NCBI GenBank assembly: GCA_022865885.1
Contig: JALHSQ010000134.1
Location: 79,211 to 143,210, forward strand
Direction of reading: 5' to 3'
From: Candidatus Bathyarchaeota archaeon
GTDB taxonomy: Archaea > Thermoproteota > Bathyarchaeia > Bathyarchaeales > Bathycorpusculaceae
DNA length: 64,000 nucleotides
Below, in pieces: positions 16,518-25,080 of the stretch (positions are counted from its first letter, which is position 1; each line of letters starts with the position of its first letter). Below the pieces are notes generated by a model. The model saw only the letters and a program-made list of their open reading frames with translations. It was not told the DNA's origin and searched no databases. The translations under genes and the position numbers were made by a program.

Positions 16518-16767
16518 GGTTTTCCTACACAGAAAGGCCGCGAAGTTTCTAGAAGACATGAACACCAGAGATAGAGAACGAGTGAAAGAGGGCCTTAAAA
16601 GTCTTCAGGATTTTCCCGCTGCTGGGCTTGACCTTGTCAAGATATCCGGGGAAGACGACGTCTATCGTGTTCGTTTTGGCAAGTTAAGAGCGCTCTTCAA
16701 GGTTTACAAGAGCGAAAAAACCATCGTGATCGTAAAGATTGATCACAGAAAACGAGTTTATGGATGA
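16507..16767 (+). CDS. RelE/ParE-family toxin
   Basis: 86 residues. The sequence has the RelE fold pattern: an N-terminal strand (FKVFLHRKAAKFLE), two helices, and a C-terminal basic sheet VYRVRFGKLRALFKVYK ending DHRKRVYG. RelE toxins cut mRNA in the ribosome, while ParE relatives act on gyrase; the basic C-terminal strand with conserved arginines is compatible with an mRNA interferase. The ATG lies inside the end of the antitoxin gene, so the two are coupled. Confidence 0.82.
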   Translation: MTFKVFLHRKAAKFLEDMNTRDRERVKEGLKSLQDFPAAGLDLVKISGEDDVYRVRFGKLRALFKVYKSEKTIVIVKIDHRKRVYG

Positions 16768-16789
16768 GCCCCAGCCGAAATCTTTAGAA

Positions 16790-16890
16790 TAGCAGACTTT
16801 GGCCTCTGGACAACCCCCTCGCATTCTTGCTATAGAGGTGCGAGGGAGAATTCGAACCCTAGTCTGAGTGGCGAAGTTCCCGCAAATCCT
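16790..16890 (-). other. tRNA-like debris with 3'-half before 5'-half order
   Basis: On the minus strand a T-loop-like GGTTCGAAT is followed by CCCTCGCACC (an acceptor-like 3' end), a 15-base gap, then TGCGAGGGGG and a tRNA-Leu-like D-arm region (TTGTCCAGAGGCCAAAG). CCCTCGCA (16839-16846 on the plus map) and TGCGAGGG (16816-16823) are perfectly complementary. The T stem and anticodon stem do not fold properly, so this is a relic or chance, though the order resembles a permuted tRNA. The rest of 16768-17149 holds nothing I can support. Confidence 0.25.
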
Positions 16891-17149
16891 CTCTTTTTGA
16901 TCTTATTCGCCGCACACTTAGAGAGTATGGATGTTCCGAAATCTACTCTTGAATTGGGAATTGGTTGCATATTTGGAACGATGCTTTTCAGACAAGTCGT
17001 GGTCATGGTGAAAAGAGAAATCTTTTTTTCAGCAAGCAATCCTAAGGATGCTTCTTATGTGTTAGGGCACACAATCATCCATGACTGAAGCAGAGGTAAG
17101 CATGAGCCACGTTAGAAACAGATTTCGGGACAAACATGCGCGGAAGGAG

Positions 17150-18268
17150 TTAGATGGCCTGTGCGAGCAGTTCTGCTATGTCCATTATTTGGATCTTTCC
17201 TTCCAAACCAGTTGTCTTGACGGCGTCTTCAAACGTTAGCAAGCAGTATGGGCAAGCCACGGCCAATATTTCTGCGCCTGATTCTGCAGCCTCCTTAACA
17301 CGGTTTTCCGCTAAACGTTCTCCTGGGATGTCCACCCACATTCTTCCCCCGCCGCCTTCGCAGCAGACGCTTCTGGATCTTGAACGGTCAAACTCGACCA
17401 GTTTAGCACCTGGCACGCTTTCGATCACTTTTCTCGGTTCATCGTAAATTCCGTTTTGTTTGCCCAAGAAGCATGGGTCGTGATAGATGACTTTCTTGTT
17501 CACTTCCTTGGAAAACGTGAGCCTTCCTGTTTCGATTAGTTTTGCCAGCGTTTGCGTGTGGTGCTGAGGTTCGAAGCTTGACTGGTTATACCTGTTCTTG
17601 AAAGCATGGTAGCCGTGTGGGCAGCTTGTCACTACTTGCTTCACGCCGTACTTGTTGAACGCTTTCATGTTTTCTTCAACCAGAAAGTCAAACAGGCCTT
17701 TTTCGCCCATTCCATAGACTTCGCTTCCACAGCAGTTTTCCTCATCTCCAAGTATCCCGAAGTTCAACCCGGCCTTTTCGAAGCATTTTGCAAGACTTTT
17801 CGACACACTCTGCACTCTTGGGTCGTATGCAGACGTGCAGCCAACGTAGAATAGGGTTTCTGCGCCTTGTGAGATGTGTTTCAAGTTTAGTTCTCGGTTC
17901 CATTCAGAGCGTTTGTTGCGTACTCTTCCCCAAGGGTTACCGTTCTTGAATATGCTTTCCAACGCATCGCGAATCGTCGGCGCTATTTGGCCTTCTTCCA
18001 CTGCCATGCTACGGACATCAATCAAGAACTCGTATGGGTTCAGGCCTTTTGGGCATCGGACGCCGCAGGTTGAGCATGTGGTGCAGCTCCACAGTTCGTT
18101 TTGAGGATGAATAGTTAGCTTGCCGAATGTGGCTGCTTCTCGCATGTAGCGCCTGATGTTGAGATTCCCTTTCTTGGCGACTGGGCAGCTTCCGGTGCAC
18201 ATGCCGCATTGAATGCATTCGAGAAGCTTGTGTTTCTGGGTTATTTCTTGGGCGTTCATCATGATCAT
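17150..18268 (-). CDS. HdrD-like heterodisulfide reductase subunit (fused HdrC-HdrB)
   Basis: 372 residues. The HdrC-like part has two [4Fe-4S] sites, C18/C21/C24/C28 and C62/C65/C68/C72. The HdrB-like part has two CCG domains, with ENCCGSEVYG and SVCCEGGGG, which in methanogen HdrB hold the non-cubane clusters that reduce disulfides. In organisms without methanogenesis such proteins act on unknown thiol/disulfide or pass electrons. Lactate-oxidase LutA/GlpC relatives share the layout, but pairing with a divergent HdrA favours an Hdr complex. Start at ATG 18266-18268; ATG 18259 is also in frame. Confidence 0.85.
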   Translation of the reverse strand: MIMMNAQEITQKHKLLECIQCGMCTGSCPVAKKGNLNIRRYMREAATFGKLTIHPQNELWSCTTCSTCGVRCPKGLNPYEFLIDVRSMAVEEGQIAPTIRDALESIFKNGNPWGRVRNKRSEWNRELNLKHISQGAETLFYVGCTSAYDPRVQSVSKSLAKCFEKAGLNFGILGDEENCCGSEVYGMGEKGLFDFLVEENMKAFNKYGVKQVVTSCPHGYHAFKNRYNQSSFEPQHHTQTLAKLIETGRLTFSKEVNKKVIYHDPCFLGKQNGIYDEPRKVIESVPGAKLVEFDRSRSRSVCCEGGGGRMWVDIPGERLAENRVKEAAESGAEILAVACPYCLLTFEDAVKTTGLEGKIQIMDIAELLAQAI

Positions 18269-18295
18269 CGTGTTTGCTTAGAGTGGAGGCATAAG

Positions 18296-18307
18296 ATTTT
18301 TAATAAG
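18296..18307. promoter_or_regulatory. Shared bidirectional TATA region between hdrCB-like and hdrA-like genes
   Basis: ATTTTTAATAAG reads as a TATA element on both strands. Plus-strand start would be near 18327 (ATG 18344), minus-strand near 18275 (ATG 18268, about seven bases). One element may therefore place both Hdr modules under common control. Confidence 0.5.
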
Positions 18308-18343
18308 TGTTTTCCTCCTTATCCATCAAATCCTATCAGGAAA

Positions 18344-20722
18344 ATGGAGATTTCGCAGATGGAGAAGAAGCAGCCTAGGATTGGCATTTTTGTCTGTGAA
18401 TGCGGTGGAAACATAGGCGAGGTCGTAGACGTAAAATCCGTTGTTGAAACCATCAAGAAGTGGCAGGACGTTACCGTCGCCAAGTTTCAGAAGTATTTGT
18501 GTTCTAAGCCAGCTCAAGAGATGATTGCCGATGCCATCAAAAAGGAGAGATTGGACAGGGTTGTGGTTGCCAGTTGCACTCCAAGAATGCATTTGGCGAC
18601 TTTTCAGAGCGTCCTCGAACGAAATGGCCTGAACCCGTTCATGCTTGAATTCGTAAACATCAGAGAACAAGATTCATGGATTCTTGGGCCACACCCATCC
18701 GCAGAAGCCACGAAGAAAGCCATCAGCCTGATAAGAGGAGGCTACGAGCGAAGCAGAGAGCTTGAACCGCTGCAAACCGTCAGCGAAAAGGGTTCCCGTG
18801 AGATTCTAATCGTCGGCGGCGGCATCGCAGGAATAACAGCTGCTCTTGAGCTCGGATACTTAGGTTATAAGGTTCACCTTGTTGAGCGAAAACCAAGCAT
18901 TGGCGGTAACATGGCGAAACTGACCAAGGTTTTTCCAACGTTGGATTGTGCTCAGTGTATTCTTACGCCGAGAATGGCGGAAGTTGGAAGAAATCCGAAT
19001 GTCAATCTTTACACTTATGCTGAAGTTCAAGAAGTCAGTGGCAGACCTGGCAACTATGATGTTAAGGTGCGGATGAAACCTCGCGGAGTGGATGTTCAAA
19101 AGTGCAGAAGCTGTGGGGTCTGCACGAAAGTGTGCCCTGTTACAGTGTCAGACGAGTTCAATGAAGGGCTTTCAAATCGCAAGGCTGCATACGTCGAGTT
19201 TCCCCAAGCCGTCCCATCTGCATACGTGATTGATTTCACATCATGCACGAAATGCCTGAAATGCGAACAACTCTGCCCAGCCAAAGCCATCAGTATCGCC
19301 GATCAAGGCTCCACGATCGATTTGCACGTGGGTGGAATCATAATTGCAACAGGCTATCAACTCTATGACGCCCGAAACCTAACAACCTACGGTTACGGCA
19401 CATACAAAGACGTGATCACCATGATGGATTTGGAGCGCATGGTGTCTGCGACAGGTCCAACCAGCGGCTACGTCAAACGCGCAGACGGCAGTGACGTCAA
19501 ACGTATGGCGATTTTGCTCTGTGCTGGATCACGTGACAAGAACTACATTTCATATTGCAGCCGAATATGCTGCATGTACTCACTGAAGCAGGCTTTTGTG
19601 CTCAAGAAAATGCTTGGAATAGACGTGACTATTTATTATACCGACATTAGGGCGACAGGAAAAGGCTATGAGGACTTGTACTGGCGCGACCAAGAGGCAG
19701 GCGTGAGTTTCATTCGGGGAAAAGTGGCTGAAGTCTACAAGAACCCGAAAACAGGCAAGCTTGTCGTTGTTGCTGAAGACACCCTCACTGGAAACATGAC
19801 TGAAGAAGAGTTTGACCTTGTCGGGTTAGCTACACCCATGATTCCTGCTTCAGAATCGAAAGAACTTGCAGGAAAGATGCGGGTTGCAACTGGAGAGGAC
19901 GGCTTCATCACAGAGAGACACCCCAAGCTTGACCCTGTAGACTCGCTTGTTACGGGGATATTCGCTTGTGGCTGCGCGCTTAGTCCCAAGGATGTGCGTG
20001 ACACAGTTTCAGATGGACTAGGAGCTTCTGCGAAAGCGGCGTTATTCCTGAAAAGCGACTATGTTACGACAAGCCCAGAGAAAGCATACGTGATCACTGA
20101 TTTATGCAATGGCTGCAAAGCATGCGTGCCAGTTTGCCCGACTAACGCTATCCGCATGTCCGGGGAGAAAGCCACGATTGACCCGTTCCAATGTAGTGGT
20201 TGCGGCGCATGTATCCCTGTCTGTCCACAAGAAGCCATTGACTTAAGGAATTCCACAATGAAACAGCTGAATGCTCAACTGCGTGGAGTGCTTGCTGACA
20301 AGGAAGCTGGCGAGGTCAGAGTGGTGGCGTTCGTTGACAAGAACGTCGGCTACACGGGCATGGACTTTCTAGGCTTGGATCGGACGAGCTATCCAGAGAA
20401 CATCAGAATCGTGCCTGTCCCAACGACAGCTCTGCTTGGAAAGAAGCTTCTGCTCTCGGCGTTTGCGTATGGTGCCGATGGCATTCTGGTAATTGAAGGC
20501 ACACAGGAGATTGATGAGAAGTTCGCGAAGAAGAGAATGATCGACATGGGACGAGAACTGGCTCAATACGGAATCGAGAACATGCGCATGCGGTACAGTT
20601 ACGTTCCGCTGCCGGTCTACAAAAAAGCTGCAGAACTGTTCAGCATGTTTACCGACAGGATCAAGAAGTTTGGCCCGTTGCAGGAAGAAAAGCGCAATGC
20701 GATAAAGCAAAAATTGGGCTAA
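18344..20722 (+). CDS. hdrA: HdrA-like flavoprotein with a C-terminal MvhD-like domain
   Basis: 792 residues. The order is: N-terminal HdrA domain (RIGIFVCECGGNIGE, 12-26), FAD motif VGGGIAG (157-163), ferredoxin pair 1 (CRSCGVCTKVCP and CTKCLKCEQLCP), and ferredoxin pair 2 (CNGCKACVPVCP and CSGCGACIPVCP). A tail of about 130 residues is MvhD-shaped (GYTGMDFLGLDR, YGADGILVIEG). In that tail the MvhD cysteines are all absent (VDKNVG, VPTTALLG, IEGTQE), so it cannot hold the [2Fe-2S] cluster. HdrA performs flavin-based electron bifurcation. The start is ATG 18344 with AGGA close upstream; ATG 18359 is a good alternative. Confidence 0.88.
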   Translation: MEISQMEKKQPRIGIFVCECGGNIGEVVDVKSVVETIKKWQDVTVAKFQKYLCSKPAQEMIADAIKKERLDRVVVASCTPRMHLATFQSVLERNGLNPFMLEFVNIREQDSWILGPHPSAEATKKAISLIRGGYERSRELEPLQTVSEKGSREILIVGGGIAGITAALELGYLGYKVHLVERKPSIGGNMAKLTKVFPTLDCAQCILTPRMAEVGRNPNVNLYTYAEVQEVSGRPGNYDVKVRMKPRGVDVQKCRSCGVCTKVCPVTVSDEFNEGLSNRKAAYVEFPQAVPSAYVIDFTSCTKCLKCEQLCPAKAISIADQGSTIDLHVGGIIIATGYQLYDARNLTTYGYGTYKDVITMMDLERMVSATGPTSGYVKRADGSDVKRMAILLCAGSRDKNYISYCSRICCMYSLKQAFVLKKMLGIDVTIYYTDIRATGKGYEDLYWRDQEAGVSFIRGKVAEVYKNPKTGKLVVVAEDTLTGNMTEEEFDLVGLATPMIPASESKELAGKMRVATGEDGFITERHPKLDPVDSLVTGIFACGCALSPKDVRDTVSDGLGASAKAALFLKSDYVTTSPEKAYVITDLCNGCKACVPVCPTNAIRMSGEKATIDPFQCSGCGACIPVCPQEAIDLRNSTMKQLNAQLRGVLADKEAGEVRVVAFVDKNVGYTGMDFLGLDRTSYPENIRIVPVPTTALLGKKLLLSAFAYGADGILVIEGTQEIDEKFAKKRMIDMGRELAQYGIENMRMRYSYVPLPVYKKAAELFSMFTDRIKKFGPLQEEKRNAIKQKLG

Positions 20723-20908
20723 ATGCGAGATTCTCGAACGAAAGTCCCCCCCCGTTCAGGAAACTATAATCCCAAAAGTCGTTTGGCCACGAACCAAGAT
20801 GTTATTTCCACATAAACTTATGAACAGAAACCGGGCAAGTCTCCAACGAATCATTAGAACGTTGCAGGCATTCTTAGAATCGCCTTTTTGGGCGCTCACA
20901 CTACTGCC

Positions 20909-21193
20909 TTAAGGTGGTGGCGGAGGGGGAGGAGGTGGAACAGGCGGAGGAGGCAGGTATTGGCCTTTTTCAATCTCCTCTCTTCTGATCTTTCTATATC
21001 GGACAAAGGCCAGCACACCCATCACCATGACACCAATTCCGAAAATCAGCAACGGAATGGAGTATGAACTGTATTGAGGGCTTCTGGCAAAATGGCTCTG
21101 GAAATAGGAGAAAGCAATTGAGCCACACGCAGTCAATGCGCTCCCAACTCCCACTGACATGTATCCCAAGTATTCCCAATGCGAGGAACGCAT
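20909..21193 (-). CDS. Small two-helix membrane protein with C-terminal polyproline tail
   Basis: 94 residues. Two hydrophobic helices (about 8-30 and 45-64) are followed by a basic stretch RYRKIRREEIEKG and a tail of nearly pure proline (LPPPPVPPPPPPPPP). The basic residues after helix 2 place the tail in the cytosol by the positive-inside rule. Function unknown. It lies 58 bases after the vWA/pseudo-protease gene on the same strand, so the two are probably one transcript. Two other membrane proteins in the window end in a similar tail. Confidence 0.65.
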   Translation of the reverse strand: MRSSHWEYLGYMSVGVGSALTACGSIAFSYFQSHFARSPQYSSYSIPLLIFGIGVMVMGVLAFVRYRKIRREEIEKGQYLPPPPVPPPPPPPPP

Positions 21194-21251
21194 TCACCTG
21201 AACCTCCACTGAATCATTGTTACTACTAGCAGATAGGCCACCATCCATGAG

Positions 21252-22832
21252 CTACAAGAGGAGCAGGCAAAGCACGTATAGAACAAAGGCTATCATGAAC
21301 AATCCAACCCATACAACCTTGCTCCAGTCATAAATATCCTTGCCATTCATCGGAGGTATGGGAATGCTGTCAAAGAAAGCCATCGTCAGACACATGACCA
21401 AGCCTATGCTTCCAATCAAAGCAAAACCGCCCAAGAAGATAGCATAGAAGATTACTGCAAAAGCTAATGCGACAAGAACTGAGGCAGAAGAGACCAAGCC
21501 AAAGGAGCGTTTCGTGAACTTCGGGGAATAGTGAGTGAGTCTGCTAGGCGATGAAAAAGGCACTCTAAAGACCAATGACGAGAACAGGAATGTGGCAAGT
21601 CCAAAATACCATAAACGATGTTCAGTCCAAACTCCCTGTTTTCTGGCAACGATTTCTATCGAGTAGTTCTTGGCGAATTCCACAACAATACTCGTTGCCA
21701 GAACAGTCGGCACTAGAACGAGAATCTGGCTCAAGGCTCCAGTCTTGGCGTAAGAGAAGGCAAAAGTGAGAACCGACAAGGCTACAACATAGGACACGAC
21801 CTCAATCTTCGTCAGCATGAATGGCGAACCCGTATGCTGCCCGATGATCAGCTTGCGTTTTGATGATATGAACTCGTGCAGCCACTTCTTCAATGTGTCA
21901 GGAAAAAAACTGCTGATCTTCTGAGCCAACATCTGACTCGGATAATCCTGAGGGTTGCCCACAGCGGATGCAAGCGATGAGATCAGACTCGTTACACCCA
22001 CGGTCACGGCTCCCGCAAGAAGTGCAGCTTCAACTGAAGGAACCCATATGTCAGTTTCACCCGTTATCACTATTCGCATTTTCTGATCCACAGTATTTGC
22101 AAACTCTGACACATCAGCAACTGTCCTGATCCATCCCGGCTTGGAGAAGGGCGGAGCTTCGATGCCTGGTTGCGGTTGCACAACCCACTTGCTAAACCAC
22201 TCCGCAGTCGAATCAGCAAGTCCTATTCCTTCAATGTCCAACTCGTCAAGTCCCTGATCCACGGCGGCGTTCACAGTGGCAATCACGTCGTCTGACGCGT
22301 CTGGAGTTCCACCATGTCCGTCCAAGTCAGCGGATGCATTGTAGTTTCTCACATTCGGTTTATTGTCAGTAGCCAGATTGATGACTTGTCTTGCAGCATC
22401 TGCGAAACGCGCCGATTCCCTGATCTCTTTCCACGCGAGGTACAATCCTCCGCCAGTCGGAGTATTTCCACCCATTTTCGGTATAGTCAAGACTTGCGAG
22501 GCAACTGTGACGTAATTGGTGTCGTCTATGACGGTCGGGTGAACCTCGGTTCTCGCAGGAACACCTGATGAGTAACCGAATTGAACTATTGTAAGCTCAA
22601 CTGATCCATCGTGTGGCACCGTGTCATTTATCGACTCTGCGATCGCCTCTCTCATGATAGCCCATTCTGAGCTGTTTACACTGCCTGAACCGTCTATAAC
22701 CATGCACAACTGCACTTTGACGCCTGCCGCGTTTACATGTTTACGGGTGAGTGTGCTGGTACACATCCAGACTAGAGCAGACAAACCGAGCAGGAGCAGC
22801 ACGTACGCTTTCCAATGGACTCTTGTTTTCAT
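21252..22832 (-). CDS. Secreted vWA domain fused to a catalytically dead site-2-protease-like membrane domain
   Basis: 526 residues. A signal peptide (about 8-30) precedes a von Willebrand A domain (38-250) with intact MIDAS residues: DGSGS (47-51), the GGNTPTGG threonine and the TDN aspartate (156). Hydrophobic segments follow at about 267-292, 344-362, 366-387, 408-425, 446-471, 473-490 and 505-525. The C-terminal half resembles archaeal M50 proteases: IVARKQGVWTEHRLW (394-408) and FDSIPIPPMNG (487-497). The HExxH site reads KNYSI (388-392), and the aspartate of the PPLDG motif is Asn496, so all metal ligands are missing. Probably a surface receptor or adhesion scaffold. Confidence 0.75.
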   Translation of the reverse strand: MKTRVHWKAYVLLLLGLSALVWMCTSTLTRKHVNAAGVKVQLCMVIDGSGSVNSSEWAIMREAIAESINDTVPHDGSVELTIVQFGYSSGVPARTEVHPTVIDDTNYVTVASQVLTIPKMGGNTPTGGGLYLAWKEIRESARFADAARQVINLATDNKPNVRNYNASADLDGHGGTPDASDDVIATVNAAVDQGLDELDIEGIGLADSTAEWFSKWVVQPQPGIEAPPFSKPGWIRTVADVSEFANTVDQKMRIVITGETDIWVPSVEAALLAGAVTVGVTSLISSLASAVGNPQDYPSQMLAQKISSFFPDTLKKWLHEFISSKRKLIIGQHTGSPFMLTKIEVVSYVVALSVLTFAFSYAKTGALSQILVLVPTVLATSIVVEFAKNYSIEIVARKQGVWTEHRLWYFGLATFLFSSLVFRVPFSSPSRLTHYSPKFTKRSFGLVSSASVLVALAFAVIFYAIFLGGFALIGSIGLVMCLTMAFFDSIPIPPMNGKDIYDWSKVVWVGLFMIAFVLYVLCLLLL

Positions 22833-23010
22833 TCTCTTACCTGCTTCTGAACACTAGTTCTGTCATACCGATTTAATCCTATCGAAGAATGCAAAGCAAT
22901 GCTTCGCTGGCGCGAATGGGCTTCTCGAGTCTACGTTAGGTCAGCAGAGGTTTCTTTGAAGTTCCAAAAAGCATAAGAACTGAAATCATAGATTTGCTAC
23001 TGGTGTCTAC

Positions 23011-24012
23011 ATGAAAAACCATTTACTCATGGGCTTATCGATCACGATCTTGTGCTCCATCTTGGTTTTCATCCCCAGAATCAACACCGCGAGAGCAAGC
23101 GACACCATATACATTCGAAGCAATGGCTCGATAGATCCTTCATCAGTGGCGATCGAACGTAGCGGAAACACATTTACTCTTACAAGTGACATCAGCGACT
23201 CGATAGTAGTCGAACGATCCAACATAGTGATCGACGGAGCGGGCTACATCCTAGAAGGAGATGGTACTGGAAATGGACTCGATCTTTCGGAAAGGAGCTA
23301 CGTTACAATAAGAAACCTGACGATCACAGATTTCAACTATGGCATCTGGCTTGCTGGATCATCAAACAACAACATAACTGGAAACAAAATAGTTAGCAAC
23401 GATTACACTGGCATATCTCTAAGGGACTCTTCTGATCACAATAATGTGGTTGGCAACAACTTAACCGACCAACGTGACGGAATAGAATTGCGTCATTCTT
23501 CACACAATGACTTAGTCGGGAATAGCGTCTCAAAATGCAGTTACTACGGAATTGCATGCTTTGAATCATCCGACGATAATAGCATTACAGAAAACAACAT
23601 GACGGACAACAGAGAAGGAGTTTATATCAGTCAATCAACAGACAACCACGTTTACCACAACCGTTTCACAAACAACACAAGCCAGGCTGACACGTATCTT
23701 TTGGTTGGACAAGTCAACTTTTGGGACAACGGGTACCCTTCCGGCGGCAACTTCTGGAGCGACTACAACGGTACAGACTCATACAGTGGTACTGATCAGA
23801 ACATCACAGGCAGTGATAAGATAGGCGACACACCATACATCATCAACTCACGTAACCAAGATCAATATCCACTATTCAGCACGGCCAGTGGAGATTCCAA
23901 CTGGCTGCTACTGGTAGCCGCCATAGTCACCGTTGGAGTTGTAGTTGCCTTCGTCTTGGTGTTTTATATGAGAAAAAGATCCGTCAAACTGCCTCCTCCG
24001 CCGCCTTCTTAG
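23011..24012 (+). CDS. Surface right-handed beta-helix protein with C-terminal anchor and polyproline tail
   Basis: 333 residues. Signal peptide 1-30, then parallel beta-helix repeats (about 70-235; repeated units such as NNNITGNKIVSND and DNSITENNMTDN), like NosD/CASH proteins that bind sugars or act as adhesins. Many NxS/T sites suggest N-glycosylation. A single membrane helix (298-320) is followed by RKRSVK and PPPPPS, so the proline tail is cytosolic. It is transcribed away from the vWA gene and the two share an intergenic region of 178 bases. A role in surface binding is inferred. Confidence 0.8.
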   Translation: MKNHLLMGLSITILCSILVFIPRINTARASDTIYIRSNGSIDPSSVAIERSGNTFTLTSDISDSIVVERSNIVIDGAGYILEGDGTGNGLDLSERSYVTIRNLTITDFNYGIWLAGSSNNNITGNKIVSNDYTGISLRDSSDHNNVVGNNLTDQRDGIELRHSSHNDLVGNSVSKCSYYGIACFESSDDNSITENNMTDNREGVYISQSTDNHVYHNRFTNNTSQADTYLLVGQVNFWDNGYPSGGNFWSDYNGTDSYSGTDQNITGSDKIGDTPYIINSRNQDQYPLFSTASGDSNWLLLVAAIVTVGVVVAFVLVFYMRKRSVKLPPPPPS

Positions 24013-24236
24013 AATCAGCCAAAGTCTCCACGAAACTTCCTCACTTCTCTCTTGCTCACACATAACCATGATGTGGTCTTTTGCGCTGGCCCGTGCTAAT
24101 GTTGTTCTTATTTTCGATAAGGGCAGCCGAGAGTTGACTGAGCGATGCTTATGAAGGGCTAGTCTTCAAACACTTAATGAAATCCATCCCTAATACCAGT
24201 TCTCTTTACATACAAAATCGATCATGTGTAGCGAAA

Positions 24237-24244
24237 GTTATATG
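24237..24244 (+). promoter_or_regulatory. TATA box for the etf/beta-oxidation cluster
   Basis: GTTATATG predicts transcription start near 24267, after an ATG at 24252 but before TTG 24291. This supports the shorter EtfB that begins DIIVCVKHVP as in the family. Confidence 0.5.
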
Positions 24245-24290
24245 AAAACGAATGCGAAACCAATTCAAGCATAATGGAGAGCAAATCGAC

Positions 24291-25079
24291 TTGGACATAA
24301 TCGTTTGTGTTAAGCACGTTCCAGAAACTGCTGAAGCAGAACTAAAGATTGACCAGACTGGGAAGGCCATTGAGAGAGCCGGCTTGGTCTTTGACATTAA
24401 CGAATGGGACGATTACGCCTTAGAAGAAGCCGTCCGAATAAAAGAAAAACTAGGCGGTACGGTCACAGCAATCACCATAGGTGCCGAAGACTCAGACAAC
24501 ACACTGAGAAAATGTCTAGCTCGAGGAGCTGACAAGGCAATAAGACTGACTGACCAGAAATTCAATAACTCAGACAGCTATGCTATTGCGAAAATACTGC
24601 ATGCCACAATAAAGAACCTGCACTTTGACCTGGTACTCACAGGGATGCAGGCAGGAGACGATGGCAACGCCGCAGTTGGGCCAATCCTTGCAGAATTGCT
24701 GAAGATTCCTCACGTGACAATGGTGAAGAAAATCGACTTGAGCAACGGCAGGGCGAAGGCCAACCGCGAACTGGAAGGAGGCTTGGAAGAAACCCTTGAA
24801 GTCAAGCTTCCAGCCTTGTTCTCGGTTCAAACTGGGATAAACGAGCCAAGATACGTCTCAATAATGGGCATCAGAAAAGCCATGCAGAAAGAAATAAAGA
24901 CCATGACGCTGGCGGACACAGGACTGACTGAAAATGATGTTGGAGAAGCCGGCTCATGGACCAAGATGGAGAACATGTATGTGCCGCCAGTTGAAAAACA
25001 AGCAGAGTTTCTAAAAGGTAATCCAGAGGAGGTCGCCGGCAAGCTTGTTGAAATACTCAAATCAAGGGGGTTGGTCTAG
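24291..25079 (+). CDS. etfB: Electron transfer flavoprotein beta subunit
   Basis: 262 residues. EtfB binds AMP or a second flavin and pairs with EtfA to take electrons from acyl-CoA dehydrogenases. Family blocks are DIIVCVKHVPET at the start, FDINEWDDYALEEAVR, TGMQAGDDGNAAVGPILAE and a C-terminal LKGNPEEVAGKLVEIL. The NEWD...A pattern is typical. The TTG start at 24291 matches the family N-terminus and the TATA position; ATG 24252 would add 13 unlikely residues. One base separates its stop from the etfA ATG. It is the first gene of the beta-oxidation run. Confidence 0.9.
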   Translation: MDIIVCVKHVPETAEAELKIDQTGKAIERAGLVFDINEWDDYALEEAVRIKEKLGGTVTAITIGAEDSDNTLRKCLARGADKAIRLTDQKFNNSDSYAIAKILHATIKNLHFDLVLTGMQAGDDGNAAVGPILAELLKIPHVTMVKKIDLSNGRAKANRELEGGLEETLEVKLPALFSVQTGINEPRYVSIMGIRKAMQKEIKTMTLADTGLTENDVGEAGSWTKMENMYVPPVEKQAEFLKGNPEEVAGKLVEILKSRGLV

Positions 25080-25080
25080 A

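Noticed and set aside
24252..24290. Longer N-terminus of EtfB from ATG 24252
   Set aside because: It lies before the predicted transcription start and does not match the family N-terminus.
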